Source: Magnolia sinica (taxonomy: Eukaryota; Streptophyta; Magnoliopsida; Magnoliales; Magnoliaceae). From it: a stretch of 64,000 nt of DNA. The notes under the pieces are model-generated. The model was not told where the DNA came from, did no database searches, and saw only the letters and a program-made list of their open reading frames with translations. Position 1 is the stretch's first letter, and every line of letters begins with the position of its first letter. The stretch is from the NCBI RefSeq assembly GCF_029962835.1, contig NC_080584.1, forward strand, positions 79,388,862 to 79,452,861. The letters are read 5' to 3'. Position numbers and translations under genes: made by a program. This document shows, one piece after another, positions 22,953-35,970 of this stretch.

Positions 22953-25059
22953 TGTTTACTCCCCAAGTATAGGGTTGTGATGTAGTAATAAACTCAGTAA
23001 GACCGAGGTCGAATCCACAGGGACTGAAACTTGTACGTTTCCTGAAACTAGGTAGAAATAGAACTAGACTAAGATATTATCTAACCAAATAGAAATTTAA
23101 GGAATAGTTGTGGAATAATTATCTAAAACTTTAAGGAATTCAGAGGAAGAAATTAGGGATTCAGAGGATCCACTTGTAGAGATCAGGGAGATCTTATGCC
23201 TGCATCAAGGATTATGGAAATCAACTGAACCTACTTGATCTGGTTTTTAAGAGATGAAAAGTATATGAATTAGAATGGATTCCATCATCTAACCATGCCC
23301 AGGAGACAAAGCCAACAACAAGATTAAACTAATTACCAACCAATCAACAATGTATGAGGATCAGGAAGGGTACTGTCATCCAACCATGCCCAGGAGACGA
23401 TGGTGAACAATAGGGCTTCCTGACGTCATAAACATCCAAAAAGGAAAGGAACATGCTTAAATCAAAGCTGTTGCAGACCCATTGTAATTTCAGTCACAAC
23501 AGACCATTTAAAGACAAAAAAAATATTCCATTAATACAAATCAACTTCAGTTGAATGAAAACCAGGAAATAGTATCTCCCATCTCGCCACAAGCTTCACC
23601 TCTTAGCCCTAGCTAAGAGGTTTAGCCACTCATGATTGGCCTAAACCCAAAACAAATAGAAAGAAAAAGAAAACGAAAAAGAGAAGAAAAATAAAGGAAA
23701 AAAAAACTTCTTATCTTTAACCTCTCATCTTTCCTCTCTCTCGTTTTCAGCCCTGACGCTCCGGCAGCTCTCTCTCTGTTATAGCAGAAAACCCACGACC
23801 GAGCCCAACTCCAGCCGACCTCTGTTTTTCTCCCGTTCAAAACCAAACCGAGCACCCCCTTCTCTTCTTTCTTCCGTCCTCTTATACAGAACTGTCGTCC
23901 GAGCCCAATTTCCGTCCTCCATGCGGAAGTCTTACGCACCAGAGACCGTGTTGGAGTCGGAATGAAACGGCTTTCGCAGCGACAGGCGGAGGACTCGTGA
24001 TCAACCCTCGTTTGGCTTGAGATTTTGGACGACTAATCGTCCAAAATCAAAATCGGACTTCTTGGTGGTGGTCATGGCTCCCTGTTGATGAGAATGAATG
24101 GTTTGGATTGCTGATCCAATCACTGTCTTGATCAGGGAACGGTCCGGAAGTCCCGGCTGCGCGTAACAGGGCTTGCGCGGTTCTTGCGCTGGGATGTTGG
24201 TTGGAGATGGATGGTTTTGGTTGTCCGTTGATGCGGTCCACTGAATTTTGAATTTCACCGCCCATTCTGCGTTAAACGGCTAGAAACGTGCGATAGATTG
24301 CATGGTGGAGAAAAACCACCTAGGCGAGGGTCTTGGCCATCCTACGGATCAAATGGATGGTTTGGATCATCGAACTGAGGATTAAGTGGGGCCCACAACG
24401 ATCTCCCGGTGGACACAGCGTCGGACGCTGTTTCTTAGAGGAAGACGGACTCGGGTCAGCATATAGTTTGACCGGACTCTCCGTCCGGTGCGGCGCGGGC
24501 AGCGGTGCACTATGTACACCCGCTGTGCATACGGAGTCCACTGTGATGATCGTGAGCAATCCGCTCCGTCCATCCGCTTTGACATGTGGTTTAAACAGTC
24601 TAGAACAATTTTGAAGCATATCCGGATATCAGGCGAGCCCCACATAATGATTAAAGGGGCTGATCTGTCCGTTGGGCCACTTCTAGAGGGATCCAATGGC
24701 TGAAATTTGACGTGTACGGTTACTTTATGGTCCTCAGGCCACGTATGAAGTTTCGAACTGATCAGATGGTGGGAATCCTATGATCTTGCATTCTGGTTGA
24801 CTTTCAGGCCACTTGAGCTTCAGTTTCTCAATTTCCGCGGACCCCTGGTGTATAATTCCGTCGCTCTTGGTCTTCTAGAGTCCGTTCCTTGCCTTGGTAC
24901 TCCTGGAGCATCAAATCCATGCATTTACCACCCTTTTTCAGCCCATGCTCATAAATATACTCTGCATCACAAACATAATTAAATCAGGCCATTAAACGGT
25001 ATCATGCTTGTAAAACTATGCAGCAACTGGGTCTGATATGCAATATTTGACCCTCAACA
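22953..25059 (-). repeat. 5' LTR of Athila copy A
   Basis: Same TG...CA ends as the partner LTR and near-identical text. Followed by the second AAGTT target-site repeat at 25,060-25,064. Confidence 0.92.
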
Positions 25060-25064
25060 AAGTT

Positions 25065-25440
25065 GAATTAATATTGTAGCAAATGTTGTACATATGAGGT
25101 GCTTGAAGTTGTATGATAAAGCATATAACAGAAAATGACACGTATAGATACATTTGACATGTGGGTAACTTAAGCTAGATGACAATACGTGTAAATTGGC
25201 TCCATTTTTACATTTGGTAATTGTCTGATGTGTATGTGTCCCTGTTACACCATTAATATAGAAAAAATGAAATTCCTAATTACCAAAAATAAGAAAATCC
25301 TAATTCTAATAAAACTTTTTGAAAACTAATTTCTAAAAATAAAAATTTCAAATAAACTTTTATTAGAAAAGTCTTAACACGATTACAAATTATTTTTAAA
25401 AAGGAAGAAAATCTAAGACTCTAAAATTTCAAATTTCAAA
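25065..25440. repeat. Old repeat fragment shared with 42.5 and 46.5 kb
   Basis: The text from about 25,211 (AATTGTCTGATGTGTATGTG, GTTACACCATTA) and the A-rich block after it (AAATTTCAAATAAAC, GAAGAAAATCTAA) recur at 42,480-42,745 and 46,350-46,680. This probably derives from an LTR or leader of an old Ty3/gypsy element, because recognisable Ty3 pieces lie next to the related copies. Fossil, boundaries unclear. Confidence 0.4.
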
Positions 25441-25589
25441 CCGTTCACATTACTTTGACCAATGTCAGATAAGTCCATTCATTTGTGCTGCTAAACCAAA
25501 TAAATGTTTCTTAGATAATGGACAGCTAGTATAAGTGGACCATGGTCATATTCAGAATGGGACCCACCCCTTAGCTTGATTTTCGTGCC

Positions 25590-25990
25590 ATGTGCCATGT
25601 TGGCACAGGTGGTGGCTTTCCACGTCTATATAAGTAGGTGTCTTTGCTGATTTAGATATTATTACTTCGATCTTTTGGAGCCCTTTAACATTTGCCTACT
25701 CTCACCTTTCCTTCCTCAGCCAGCCATCTAAGTTTCCGGTGTGCTTCTCTTGCTTACGCTGATTTTTCCCCTCAGTTCTCTTCTACTCTTTTGTTTACGT
25801 TGTCGAGGCCAGCAATTAACGTTACAAGCGTGTGCAAGGCAGCCCATCTACAAGCTGCTATATCTGCGGTTGTGGACCATGGTTCACAGGATCAAAGCCG
25901 TCCATTGGATTTTATTTTTTATTTTTTATTTTTCTTTTCTGGAAAAGGTGAGATCTCACCTCCTGGAATTTATTAATATGAAAAGGGAGA
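25590..25990 (+). promoter_or_regulatory. Promoter/first-exon-like module 1
   Basis: TCTATATAAG at about 25,625 is a good TATA box. It is followed by a pyrimidine-rich leader with CAGCCAGCCATCTAAG and then GT/AG-rich text. It resembles the modules at 35.2 and 39.3 kb. No coding sequence follows that I can recognise, and overlapping open frames of about 90 codons are low-complexity. Confidence 0.35.
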
Positions 25991-26172
25991 GATACACCTA
26001 TTTGGATAGCGAATAAACATCACCTAGCTAAATTCCTTTTGTTTTGTAACAGTGAGGTGTTAGATATGGTAGGCTGGCTTTCCTCCCTTTACTGTGAGGG
26101 GTCAGCCCGAATGTGAATCTGCCTGTACATTTGCACCTAATAAGAAATAGATGATATATAGGAAAAGGTACT

Positions 26173-26687
26173 ATGCGCTCGAGTTGATGGGACCGTCCCA
26201 TGAGGTCGAGCTATGTGGGCCCCACCGTGATGCGTTTCGGACATCTACCCCATCAGTCAGATGCATCATTCTATCATGGGCCTAGGTCTCAAAAATCAAG
26301 TGAATACTTTACTTGTGTGGGCCACACCACATACAGAAGTGGGGAGGGGCCATGCACCATTAAAACAGTCATAATCATTTTTTGGGCCCACCGATATGTG
26401 GTTTACAAATCCAGCCCATCCATTATGTGTGTCTCACTTGGATGAGGGTTCAGACCAAGTTTCAGCTGCATTCAAAACTCCGGTGAGCCCCACCAAGTGA
26501 TTTTATATTTTTTGGCATGTCTTCACATGTTTTAGATGGTATGGCCCACCTGAGTTCTGTATACGGCTGATTTTTGGGATATCCCATAATTTAGAGGGGA
26601 CTCCTCAAATGCACGGTTTTGATGGTCGACACGCATCACGGTGGGGCCCACACAGCTCGACCTCACGGGAGCTTATCGTGAGGTCGA

Positions 26688-26694
<7 letters not shown>
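26173..26694. repeat. About 520-bp MITE/foldback with terminal inverted repeats of more than 60 bp
   Basis: The left end (ATGCGCTCGAG ... GAGGTCGAGCTATGTGGGCC) pairs with the right end (GGCCCACACAGCTCGACCTC ... GAGGTCGAGCGCAT). The ends carry a GGTCGAGC motif twice. It abuts a TA microsatellite, so a TA target site is possible but cannot be delimited. No transposase frame. Confidence 0.7.
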
Positions 26695-26741
<47 letters not shown>

Positions 26742-26774
26742 TATATATACACGTGTATATATATGTATATATAT

Positions 26775-26811
<37 letters not shown>
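26691..26811. repeat. Compound (TA)n microsatellite
   Basis: Two TA runs (about 26,691-26,738 and 26,776-26,811) with a short interrupted middle. Open frames of alternating Tyr/Ile across it are artefacts. Confidence 0.9.
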
Positions 26812-26819
<8 letters not shown>

Positions 26820-28570
26820 TGTCGTGGCATTATTTTTGTTTTACACATGCAATGCTTATGTACAAATCCTGATGTACTCCCACCTTTGGACACCACAAAA
26901 AAGAAAAAGAGAAAAAAGAAAAAAAAAAATCACCTGCCCCCTCACTACCCAGATTTCAAGTACTTAATCTACTTAAATCATGACATGGATCTCAATCCCA
27001 AATACGTGCCAAGTACTCGAAATCTGGATTGTGACATGCCCACTTCAATTCAATCCAACAAAATGCTTGCAATGCCCACTTGGTCCATAACTGAGCATCT
27101 TCATACATCTTTGGACACCTCATGAGCCTCCCAAGATTCCTTGGGAGGCTGCCTGCTACAAGTTTGGCATATAAATCAGGCCTTTTTCTTTCCTCAGTTG
27201 GGCCAAAAAACACAGAGACTGGCTAAACTGATAACTTACGGTTTTTTTTTTCTTGGGTGCGTGTGGCTAACCTGACAGTGAAATATCTGGGTTTTTGGAT
27301 ATGCATGTTTGCAGTTGTACGTGTGTTTTGGATATGCATGTCTCAGACAGGTGTGGAGTTTACCAACCTCATATTAGAGTAATTAATATCGACTAATCTG
27401 TCAAGTCCCGTAGCCCAATTTTCCCGGATACGTACGTACTGGTGATGTGATCTGGATCAGTTTCACTCCCATTGTAGTTAGGAAGGCCACTCTTATGTAT
27501 GCCGTCAATTTTGGCTTTGCGTGAAGGTACACAACAATGTAGGGATACTGCAAAATTCTTTTGACCCACCCATCCAAGCTCGTGGTATCAAAGCAACCCA
27601 TGAAGGATCGCTGATTTGTAACGACAATCAATGTAAGTGATCATTTTCCCATGTAAAATTTTACTGTGTATAATGCTTTTTTGTCAATTAAATATGTATA
27701 TCAATGTATTGTACCTTTTCTAGACCAAAATCCAATCACAAAATGTGCCGAGAGATATGAAAATGAGATGGAATTAAAAGAAAATAGAATAAAAGACCGG
27801 GTATGAAAAAAAAAAAAAAAAAAAACGAACAAGAAGAAGAAGGTGGGAGCGAGAGCTTTAATTGCCCCTGCAATTAGAAACTGCCAGCGAGTGCTTTTTG
27901 ACAGATGAAATTGTAAAAATACTCTCATGTGGTTTCTTCAATAAGTAGTAAAAATCATTACTTGTGAGGCCTACAAGGTATGTGCATAACATCCAACCCA
28001 TCACACATACGCACCATACCATGGTGATATGAACAAAATATCAGGTCAATAAATTTATCAGATAGGGTACAATTGAATTGGGATATTTTGAATGGTTTAT
28101 ATTATTATATATGGAATGCCCCACCTTATGCAATAAGCTTGATGTGCATTTACCCCTCCATCTTTCTATTCTCCACTTTCTCATGTAAAGGAAAAATAAA
28201 GGAGTGTAATAATGTATTTTACCCTTTTAAAAACCAATGCAATAACAGTTTCTGAAGGAATTATTTGGAAATATCCATATTCTTGAGGCAGTCTGTGCAA
28301 AAAATCCTTTAGAAAAAAAAATGTAAAAAAATGTAAAAGTTAAAGAAGACTCGTTACCCTAAGTTACTAGTCTCTTTCTTTTGTTCAAATGCATGCATTT
28401 GATTGGATATATTCTAATCCATGATCAATTAGACTCTTTTTATTTTATATATAGTTCTTTTTTATTATAGAATTTACAACATTAATTTTCACTTCAACAC
28501 CTCAGTGGATGTTATCGTCACGTTTGGGGCCTACCTTAATGAATATGTTGAGCGGATTAGCTGTTACCTG
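26820..28570. other. Stretch without a recognisable gene
   Basis: AT-rich, with a poly-A/GAAGAA patch near 27,808-27,842 and short runs of A or T elsewhere. I see no domain, long frame or clear repeat boundary here. Confidence 0.45.
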
Positions 28571-28579
28571 GGTAACACT

Positions 28580-29262
28580 TTAGTGGGTGTTATTTTGACA
28601 TTTGGGGCTTACCTTAACAAATATGTTGTATATCCAAGCCATCCATACTCTTTTTGTTTTTTCTTTTCAGCTTATTTTAAATAAGTCAGAGGTTAAGCAG
28701 ATCCAAATCTTTCTTTTCTTTTCTTTTTTTTTTTCAAAAGGAGGGCCTTGCCCCGTAATCTTTGTTAATAAGAACAGATTATGTACAATCTATACTTTCG
28801 GACGGGCACCAAAAAATTGGACCTCACCTATCATATCAGTTAAACAGAATAAACCGAAAATGAAAATGAAACTCCGAAAAAAAAAAAAAAAACAGGGCCA
28901 TCTAGCAAACCAACTAAAAGGATCCTATCCAGACACCACCTCTCCTGATTGGAAATAATGACAATTAATTTTCTTTTGTGAGTTACAAAAGTTGATGAAA
29001 CTTATTCTTGTATTTTCCCTTCACTCAGCTCTTCTTCAGCTTATCAATAGATTGGATGGCAAATAAACATTACAAAACATTATGATATGCCTTGGGAATG
29101 GTAGAGCCTTCAATCGCCTCTGTTTCTGTGTTTTGGTCCATCTCAGATTTGAATTTACTTAATTTTTGGGTTGACAACCTAAAATGGGCTGCAAAAACGG
29201 ATGGATGGTGTGTATATACAGTACATTTTCAAGGTGGCCCCACTGTCAGGGTAAAACACCTA
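28580..29262. repeat. Member of the GGTGTTA-ended MITE family, enlarged
   Basis: The left end (GTGGGTGTTATTTTGAC...) and right end (GGTGGCCCCACTGTCAGGGTAAAACACC) match the ends of the copies at 43,551, 44,879 and 47,906. At about 680 bp it is longer than those (about 440 bp), with low-complexity T- and A-rich text in the middle. Confidence 0.45.
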
Positions 29263-30115
29263 ATCGGCTCCCTTTAACTTTGAAAGTAGAATAACACCTA
29301 TCGGCACGCCTGCTAAGGTAGCGAAAATATGCTGGTGGCCACTGTACATGTCGCATGTAAGTAATTTGATCTGAACTGTCCAAATCGCTGGGCCCATTTG
29401 GATATTTCACAACCCAAAAATTTCACTGAATGGGTGCACCTAATAATTGTCCGGTTACCTTTTGCCCACTGAATGGTTAAAATGAAAAAGTTCAAGATCG
29501 AAATTCTACCATGATCATGAGTTGGAACTGCCCAATCAGGTGCATCCGATTGCACAGAGAAAGAAAAAAAGAAAAGGAGAGAACGACAGAAACAATCTCC
29601 GTCTGCTTTTTTATTTTTTGATTTTTTTATCACTTTTTCTTTTGTGAACTGCCCAAGGAGTTGTAGCCTCGACTGATCCCTGGAGGGTACGCAAAGTATG
29701 TACGGATATTCAATTTCTTCGAGTTGAACATGGCTGATTGATCCGGACCATTGGTGTGTTGGACCTCGTTCTGAATGGACCATATCATAAGAAATTTTCC
29801 ATAGGCCAGTTCCAAAATTTCAAATTTCTGGCTTCACATAAAAGGTTGGTGATAAATAGAACAACAGTCCAAATTCAATTGAGGAAATTGCTTTTCTCAT
29901 GCATATGGCTCAGTGTAATCTTCTAAAGGTCACTTGCCCTTCCCAAGCATCTGATTCCTCTTCTTTAAGTTGCTGGTGTTTTTCTTCCGGATCAGGTAAG
30001 GCATGAGAAGAGCTTTTTCTACTAATTCTTACTTTTCTTTTCTTTTTGTTTTTTCTTTTCTCTCTTTTTTTTTTCTTTTTAAATATAGGAGAGCTTTTCT
30101 TGGGGGTGTCACATG
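29263..30115. other. Stretch without a recognisable gene
   Basis: Pyrimidine-rich runs near 29,600 and 30,030-30,080. The 156-codon minus-strand frame at 29,313-29,783 has no recognisable motif and includes a low-complexity Lys/Phe patch. I do not call it a gene. Confidence 0.4.
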
Positions 30116-30119
30116 CAAC

Positions 30120-30880
30120 TAGTTTGACCGTAGTCTAAATAGAGAATAGTTGCGGCCTAGTTAGCTGTACCGCATCTCACCTTTACAAAAAGGTTAGCCC
30201 TATGGTGAAGATTGCTGAGCACAAAAATTAGGACGATCCACTCATCAAATGGGCCGTACATGTACTTTGTATAAGATCCTTACCTCTCTACGGTTTTACA
30301 CAGTGGCTCACATGATGAGTGTATCACCTGATTTTCAAAGCAGGGCCAACGTTTTGGATGGGTTGGATGTTGTACACACTTCACACATTGTGTTTGTTGT
30401 AACGAAACTTACTGTGCAAAGATATGTTTGGGTGGCTCATTGACTTGCTACTAAAAGTGCCAGGTGAAATAAACACCATGGGGGCCACACATACAAAACA
30501 ATGGTCAGAGTTCCTTCCCCGTTGTTCTCCGTGATGTGGCCCACCCGAGTCCTGTATCTGCTCCCCAATGTTATAGAACGGAGGACAGAATATAATAGAC
30601 GAGTTTATATATATATATATATATATATAACATGATGGTCCCATAATCTTGAGTGGTTTACATGCTGCATTGGATTCTGTCCGTCGCGTGGGCCAAATTC
30701 TACAAAAGAGTTCCTGTTTTCTAATAGTTTAACTTGTATTTATGCAGACTGGCCTGGTTCGGTTCCCAGGGCATCAGAGAATGGGACCCACCTGAATTGG
30801 CATACTTAGTGGCTTTTAGATGGACTCCCATCTAAATCTAGAACTTATTTTCCTACAGGCGTAAGTAGAATGTGGAGGCA
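30120..30880. repeat. Dispersed repeat related to the upstream part of the promoter-like modules
   Basis: CAACTAGTTTG, AAAAGGTTAGCCC, TGTATAAGATCCTTACC and AGTGCCAGGTG blocks occur in the same order near 34,690-35,050 and 38,890-39,120. A short (TA)n run lies at 30,607-30,630. No coding sequence. Confidence 0.45.
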
Positions 30881-31167
30881 TGCTGTTTCTCTTCTCAGAC
30901 ATCTATTTACAGCCTACAAAGAGTTGGGTTTTCCATTCATAGATAGGCCCGGCACACTAATATTCTGAATAGATGAACTATGACCTCCTCAAAATCAGCT
31001 AATCCATGAGGATTTTGTTAGTATGGTGTGCCATGACATGTCAGTAATGATAATTATGATCATGTACATGCACGTTTGCCATGAAAAGTTACTAATGATG
31101 GTTATGAAAATCTATATGTACATAGACGATTATGTTTATAGGTAATAGCTATTATCATGTACATAAA

Positions 31168-32480
31168 TGTATTGGGGCCATGTGGAAACAATATCAATTT
31201 AAAATTAAACAATAAGAGATCAAATAAACCAATCAAAGAGAGAACACAAGATTTTACATGTAAAAACCCTCATGGGAAAAAATTACGATAAAAAGTGACA
31301 ATGAATATATTATAATAAAAAATGTTATAAGACATAGAAGATCTTACTGTTTTGAGAATTAGCCTAAAAAATCATACAAAGCCCTAACTTTGCTCTCCAT
31401 TTTTCTCACAAAAGCCCTAAACACATTCTCTATTCCTTAATCCCTTATTACAAACTCTTAAATAGAGTTAAAACTGTATTAGGAAACAAAAAGCGCAATT
31501 TTACAAAATTGTGTAAGTCAATCAATGGAAGTGAGCTTGGTTAATTAAATTTATTATTATTTGATTCTAACTCAGGGTTGCTTCTTCACATACTTCCAAT
31601 AAGATGATCACATGTATTTGGTTTTACCTCATGCACCATAATTAAATTTGTGAAAAGCCCCAATTATCTTTGATTTTCTAAGTTATTTGGACGAATTACG
31701 AAAATTCAATTTTGCCACAATGGCCCCTAACTAATGGATAGTTGTATTTCATGGATTTCGTTACCCTAAATTTTATAACCACAATAGCAAAATTGGCATA
31801 CTTGTGAAAAGTTGCTAGCAATACTTTCTTCCAAGAAAGTGCTCTATCAATCAATAGCACATGAAGCCATACACATCTTAACACGGGCATATAGATGTAA
31901 GATATTTGGATGTAAGTGATTCTTCGGTTTTTCTGCATTTGATAATGAGAAAAACCATTGGATGGGTTGTATCCACTTTTGTAATCAATGGAATCCATCA
32001 AAACTATGGAAGAAAAAAAAAATCCTAATTACAAAAAAATAAAAAAATAAAAAATAAAAATTGAACCGCGTAACAAAACCTATCTGGCTCAGTTGATCGA
32101 TCGACTGAAGTGTTCGATTGATCGAACATGCCAAATTTTGTCTAGAAACCAAGTTTGGAAAATTGTGTTGAGTTTCAATTGAATTGATGATCAGATTTGA
32201 TCGATTGGGGCTCTCCTCAAGCGATCTCAATCAATTAAGGGTTTCTGATCGAGAGTGACCAAAACACTCCAGTGACTAGACTAATTTTATTCGAACAAGC
32301 TCAATCTATCAACGAGCAGGGTTCCATCGATTAAAGGTGGCCAAAAGTGTCAAGAGACTTAAGAAACTAAATTCGAATTTTCATCGATCTATGATTGAGT
32401 GATTGGGAGATCAATCAAGGACCCTTGGGCTGTCTTGATCGATCGACTACATCGATCAACAGTCTCTGTATTTTTCAAAT
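31168..32480. repeat. Probable old copia-type LTR
   Basis: It starts TGTATTGGGGCC, like the copia LTR at 11,422 (TGTTGGGGGCC). It then has GATTTTACATGTAAAAACCC, the counterpart of the LTR's GATTTTTACGTGGAAAACCC, and later repeated GATCGATCGAC words comparable to the CGATCGGTTG region of that LTR. No pol text next to it, so it is a solo or isolated LTR remnant. The right end is uncertain. Confidence 0.4.
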
Positions 32481-34130
32481 TTTAAATTTAAAAATGTATG
32501 TTGGGTCATCTTTCTTGAATCAAAGGTGGACCTCATTTGTTGGAATAATATGATTGAATTGTGGTATACTAAATCATCTTAATATGAATTTGAAACATAA
32601 TTTTTGAAGCGTTTGATTGTTTGAAAGATTTGACCCTACCGTAAATAGATGAGTGAATCCTAACGTGTCTCATATATGTACGGTTAAGATTGAAGATATG
32701 TTTGATACGATTGCCATGATTATCATAATTAATTATCTATTGTGTTGCTGTGATAATATGCTAAGATAATTCTTCTGTATTGATTCATACTTAAATGACT
32801 GTAAATGTCAATTAAATACATGGATGTATAAACCATTGCGATCATTAAACAATTATTTCCTCTTGAACAAGAGATTTATATATTCACTAAATACTTCGAT
32901 ACGTAGACATTGAGCATGCATTACGTGCATCCATTGTAACTTCATGCACACCTTGTGCCTGAGTTCCCAGGACCTCCTTGAATGGTAATGCCTGGTAGAT
33001 ACATTATCATATGCCCACAATAGTGGAAGTCTACTCACAAAGTAGATGTATGATTACTCATGCCTACCTAGGTGGATGTTTGATGGGTACAAGTTATTCA
33101 TGCTTACTTATGGTAGATGTCTGACGGCTAAAGGTTACTCATGCCTACATACGGTGGATATCTGAAGGGTACAATTTTTGAGTTACGAATATCCAACCAA
33201 AGCAAGTGAACGATCATCTCACTCGACATGCATCTCATGCAATCTTTGCATCTATGCTCATACTACATACATAATATTTGAGTTTAATTATGTCATCTTA
33301 TATTGTGTTATGTATGAACCATGTTGAGTTGACTCACTAGCTTGGTCAGCTAATGTTGTGCATTAACAACCATACAAAGGCGGACGATATAGGACGATCT
33401 AATCAGGTATTGAAAAATAAGGTCAAGTTGGTGGATGCAACTCAAGATCAATGATCGCATTTGGCAGAAGACGAGTTTCTTGCATTAGATGGCTGAATTG
33501 ATTTTGAGATTGATTTTAGGAATTTTAGTATCCATTTATTCTAACTGCAGCTAGTTGATTAAAATTGAAAAATTTTATAGTTATAACTTTGTTAGACGAT
33601 GATTAATTATTTTAGTTGAATAAAATTGGTAGATTTATATCAATTTTGAGAATTTATTTTATAAATGCATGAGAATGTTATGGATAAATTGTTATGAAAT
33701 AAAGTCAAAATAGTTGAATGTATGAATGTTAATGTGATGATGCTTTAGAATATATGTAATTGTACCTCTTAATTACTGTAAGATAGATGGATTTTTGTAT
33801 ACTTAGTGCATGAGTCATGGACTGTAAGTCGAGTCTGAGGGTACACACTCTATATCCGAAGTGTGGGACGAGACATGGGAGGTTCTAGTTCCATTGCTAT
33901 GGATGTGGAAGCAGATTGGTGGTAGTTGTCTTGCTTGGTTTTTGGTGCCCTACTCTCCTTATTTTGTTTTCCGTGTGTGTGTGTGTGTGTGTGATAGTGT
34001 ATATCTTTTTTTGATATTGTATATGATAGGTAAGGTCTAGTATTTTTGAAGAGCTTGCCTGAAAGTTGTAAAGTATTTTTTTTTATCTGAGTGTGACAAA
34101 GTTACAGGTGGTATGCTCCTATCTTTCTCC
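32481..34130. other. Gene-free stretch, possibly old LTR-derived
   Basis: AT-rich and non-coding. It contains the 41-bp tandem repeat at 33,054-33,174 and a (TG)n run at 33,972-33,993. The text near 33,830-33,880 (GTGTGGGACGAGACATGG) resembles the end region of some plant Ty3/gypsy LTRs, but I cannot delimit an element. Confidence 0.3.
33054..33174. repeat. Minisatellite, three units of about 41 bp
   Basis: Units at 33,054-33,093, 33,094-33,134 and 33,135-33,174 share the frame TTACTCATGCCTAC..GGTGGAT followed by TGA.GGGTACAA. The middle unit differs most. Confidence 0.75.
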
Positions 34131-34464
34131 AGAAGGGAAAGGGGCATACCTTCTTTGATATTCTATATAAAAATCAGATAATTTTCTCATTATGTGGGCC
34201 ACAACATACAAAATACCTCACAATTAGAAACTTCTTTTTAGCCATTAATTTATTTTGATATGATGTGGCCCACCTAAGCTGTGAAATAGGTTCTTTTTTT
34301 TTTTTCTTTTCTTTTTCAGAAGATCAGAAAAGTATTATCACTTGATTAAAAAGCTCAAATCTCACATACGTGTATTATTGCTGATGTCAATAGTCCAAAT
34401 TGTAGAAAACTGCCCTTTGCACCGAAGAAAGATGGAGGTGATCACCTTGGGTGAAGTGAGTCTC

Positions 34465-34468
<4 letters not shown>

Positions 34469-34512
<44 letters not shown>
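34469..34512. repeat. (TA)n microsatellite
   Basis: Uninterrupted TA dinucleotide run. Confidence 0.9.
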
Positions 34513-34515
<3 letters not shown>

Positions 34516-34689
34516 CTTTGGCCAAAGATCATTTAATTATTTGATATTCTGGTAAACTAGAGTCAGTCACTCGAGCACACAAGGACCCGCATCTGATTTT
34601 CTTTTCTTCAGTCGGTGACATGGAGCTTTTCCGCTATTGCAAGGGAAGCATCTCAGGGAGTTCTTTTCCTTGAGAGGTACTGCATGCAA

Positions 34690-35970
34690 CTAGTTGGAGT
34701 GCGGTCAAACTAGCATAAAATCACCCATTGTTATGAATGTATAACATCCAAACTGTCCAAAAGGTTGGCCCGCGCTGAAGGTTACCAAAGTACAAAAGCT
34801 ATGACAATCCATTTATAACTAGAACACACATGTACTTCATATAAGATCCTTGGCTGTCCATTGTTTTCAACATGATGGACTACATGATGAGTGTATGGGT
34901 ATGATCTTTACTGTAGGGCTGGTGTTTAGGACGTGTTGGATAATGTACACGACACCTTGCACTAGCTAGTTGTTTTACAATAACTTATTGTCTTAATTAA
35001 GAGGTATGAATGAGGCAGCTCATCTACTAAGTTCCAGGAGGCACAAGTTCATTCACCATGTGAGCCAGCTTTTACGAAAGAGCTTGTTTCAAACGTTTCC
35101 ACCTACTTTTTTGTGGACCAGCCTGGTTCATGTCTTCGAGCATTAAAAGAATCAGACTGAGGTACCATGCTTTAGTGGCATTCCCTCTATATATAGCTTG
35201 CTTCCCTCGGCCATCTAAGCACAAGAGAAGGCTGTATTTCATCTTTGCATACCCTTCTTTTTCATTTGTCTACTTTCTATCTTCTTTGCTCAGCCAAAAC
35301 GTTTATTTCCTGGTATGTTCTTCCTTTTCTTACACCTCTGAATTTACGCACAAATTTCTTCCTTTTTACTGATTTCACAAGTTTTTATAAGGTATCCAAC
35401 GTACAAGCCACAACATGTGCCAATGTGGCCGATGTGTGTGAGTTTGGAGCCATTGTTAGTTGGCTTCCCATGGTTTGGATGAATAGATTAAAAAAATAAG
35501 GCTAGTCTAATTATCAGTTGGGCCACTGTCCATAGAATAAATCATTCACTGGAAAATATGGTAAAGTTTTTTTTTTTTTTTTACACGCACACACACACCC
35601 CACACACTCATGCTGGTGGAATTTCACTACCTATGGATACTCGAACCCTTGACCGGGGAAAATATGGTAAAATTATTCTATGACAACTACATGTTTTAGT
35701 ACCTCTCCCACATGATGTACTTGCTAGATTTCTCAGACAAATCATTTACACGGAGGGGCCCTAGGGGATAGCTTGGATTTTCACACCAAGGTACCACATT
35801 TTCACGTGGCCCATAGATGAGAACCTCATATCCTTTGAATATCTTAATATGCCACTGATATTAGAATTTAATTTTTATAATTAAAACCATCATTGTCAGA
35901 ACCACAATTCAAGGATTTGGAATTTATAGTTTCCAGTTCAGCACATTTCAGAGGCCAGATACACTGCATT
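34690..35970 (+). promoter_or_regulatory. Promoter/first-exon-like module 2
   Basis: Aligns with 38,870-40,170. It includes a TATA box at 35,188-35,195 (CTCTATATATAGC), a leader with GGCCATCTAAGCACAAG, a pyrimidine-rich stretch, and TTCCTGGTATGTTC with a likely 5' splice site at 35,313. That order fits a promoter with a short non-coding first exon and an intron. What follows to 35,970 is non-coding to my reading. This could be a broken host-gene 5' end or a repeat that carries a promoter. Confidence 0.4.

Larger units (their letters stand above)
13436..25059 (-). mobile_element. Complete Athila-like Ty3/gypsy LTR retrotransposon, copy A (11.6 kb)
   Basis: Two LTRs (2,194 and 2,107 bp), a 5-bp target-site repeat AAGTT, a tRNA-Asp-type primer-binding site, a polypurine stretch and gag, protease, RT, RNase H and integrase regions in Ty3/gypsy order, all on the minus strand. 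The RT text and the tRNA-Asp primer point to the Athila/Tat branch. I see no separate envelope-like frame in the 1.2 kb between integrase and the 3' LTR. The element looks nearly whole, with about one break in its coding part. LTR divergence is low (about ten differences in some 590 bases compared by eye), so it is young on a plant timescale. Confidence 0.93.

Noticed and set aside
26609-27125. Three overlapping frames of 87-120 codons
   Set aside because: Tyr/Ile and Lys runs come from the TA microsatellite and an A-rich patch.
29313-29783. 156-codon minus-strand frame
   Set aside because: No domain, low-complexity patches, and no relative elsewhere in the window.
33054-33174. CRISPR-like regular repeats
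   Set aside because: Adjacent diverged units without spacers, in plant nuclear DNA.
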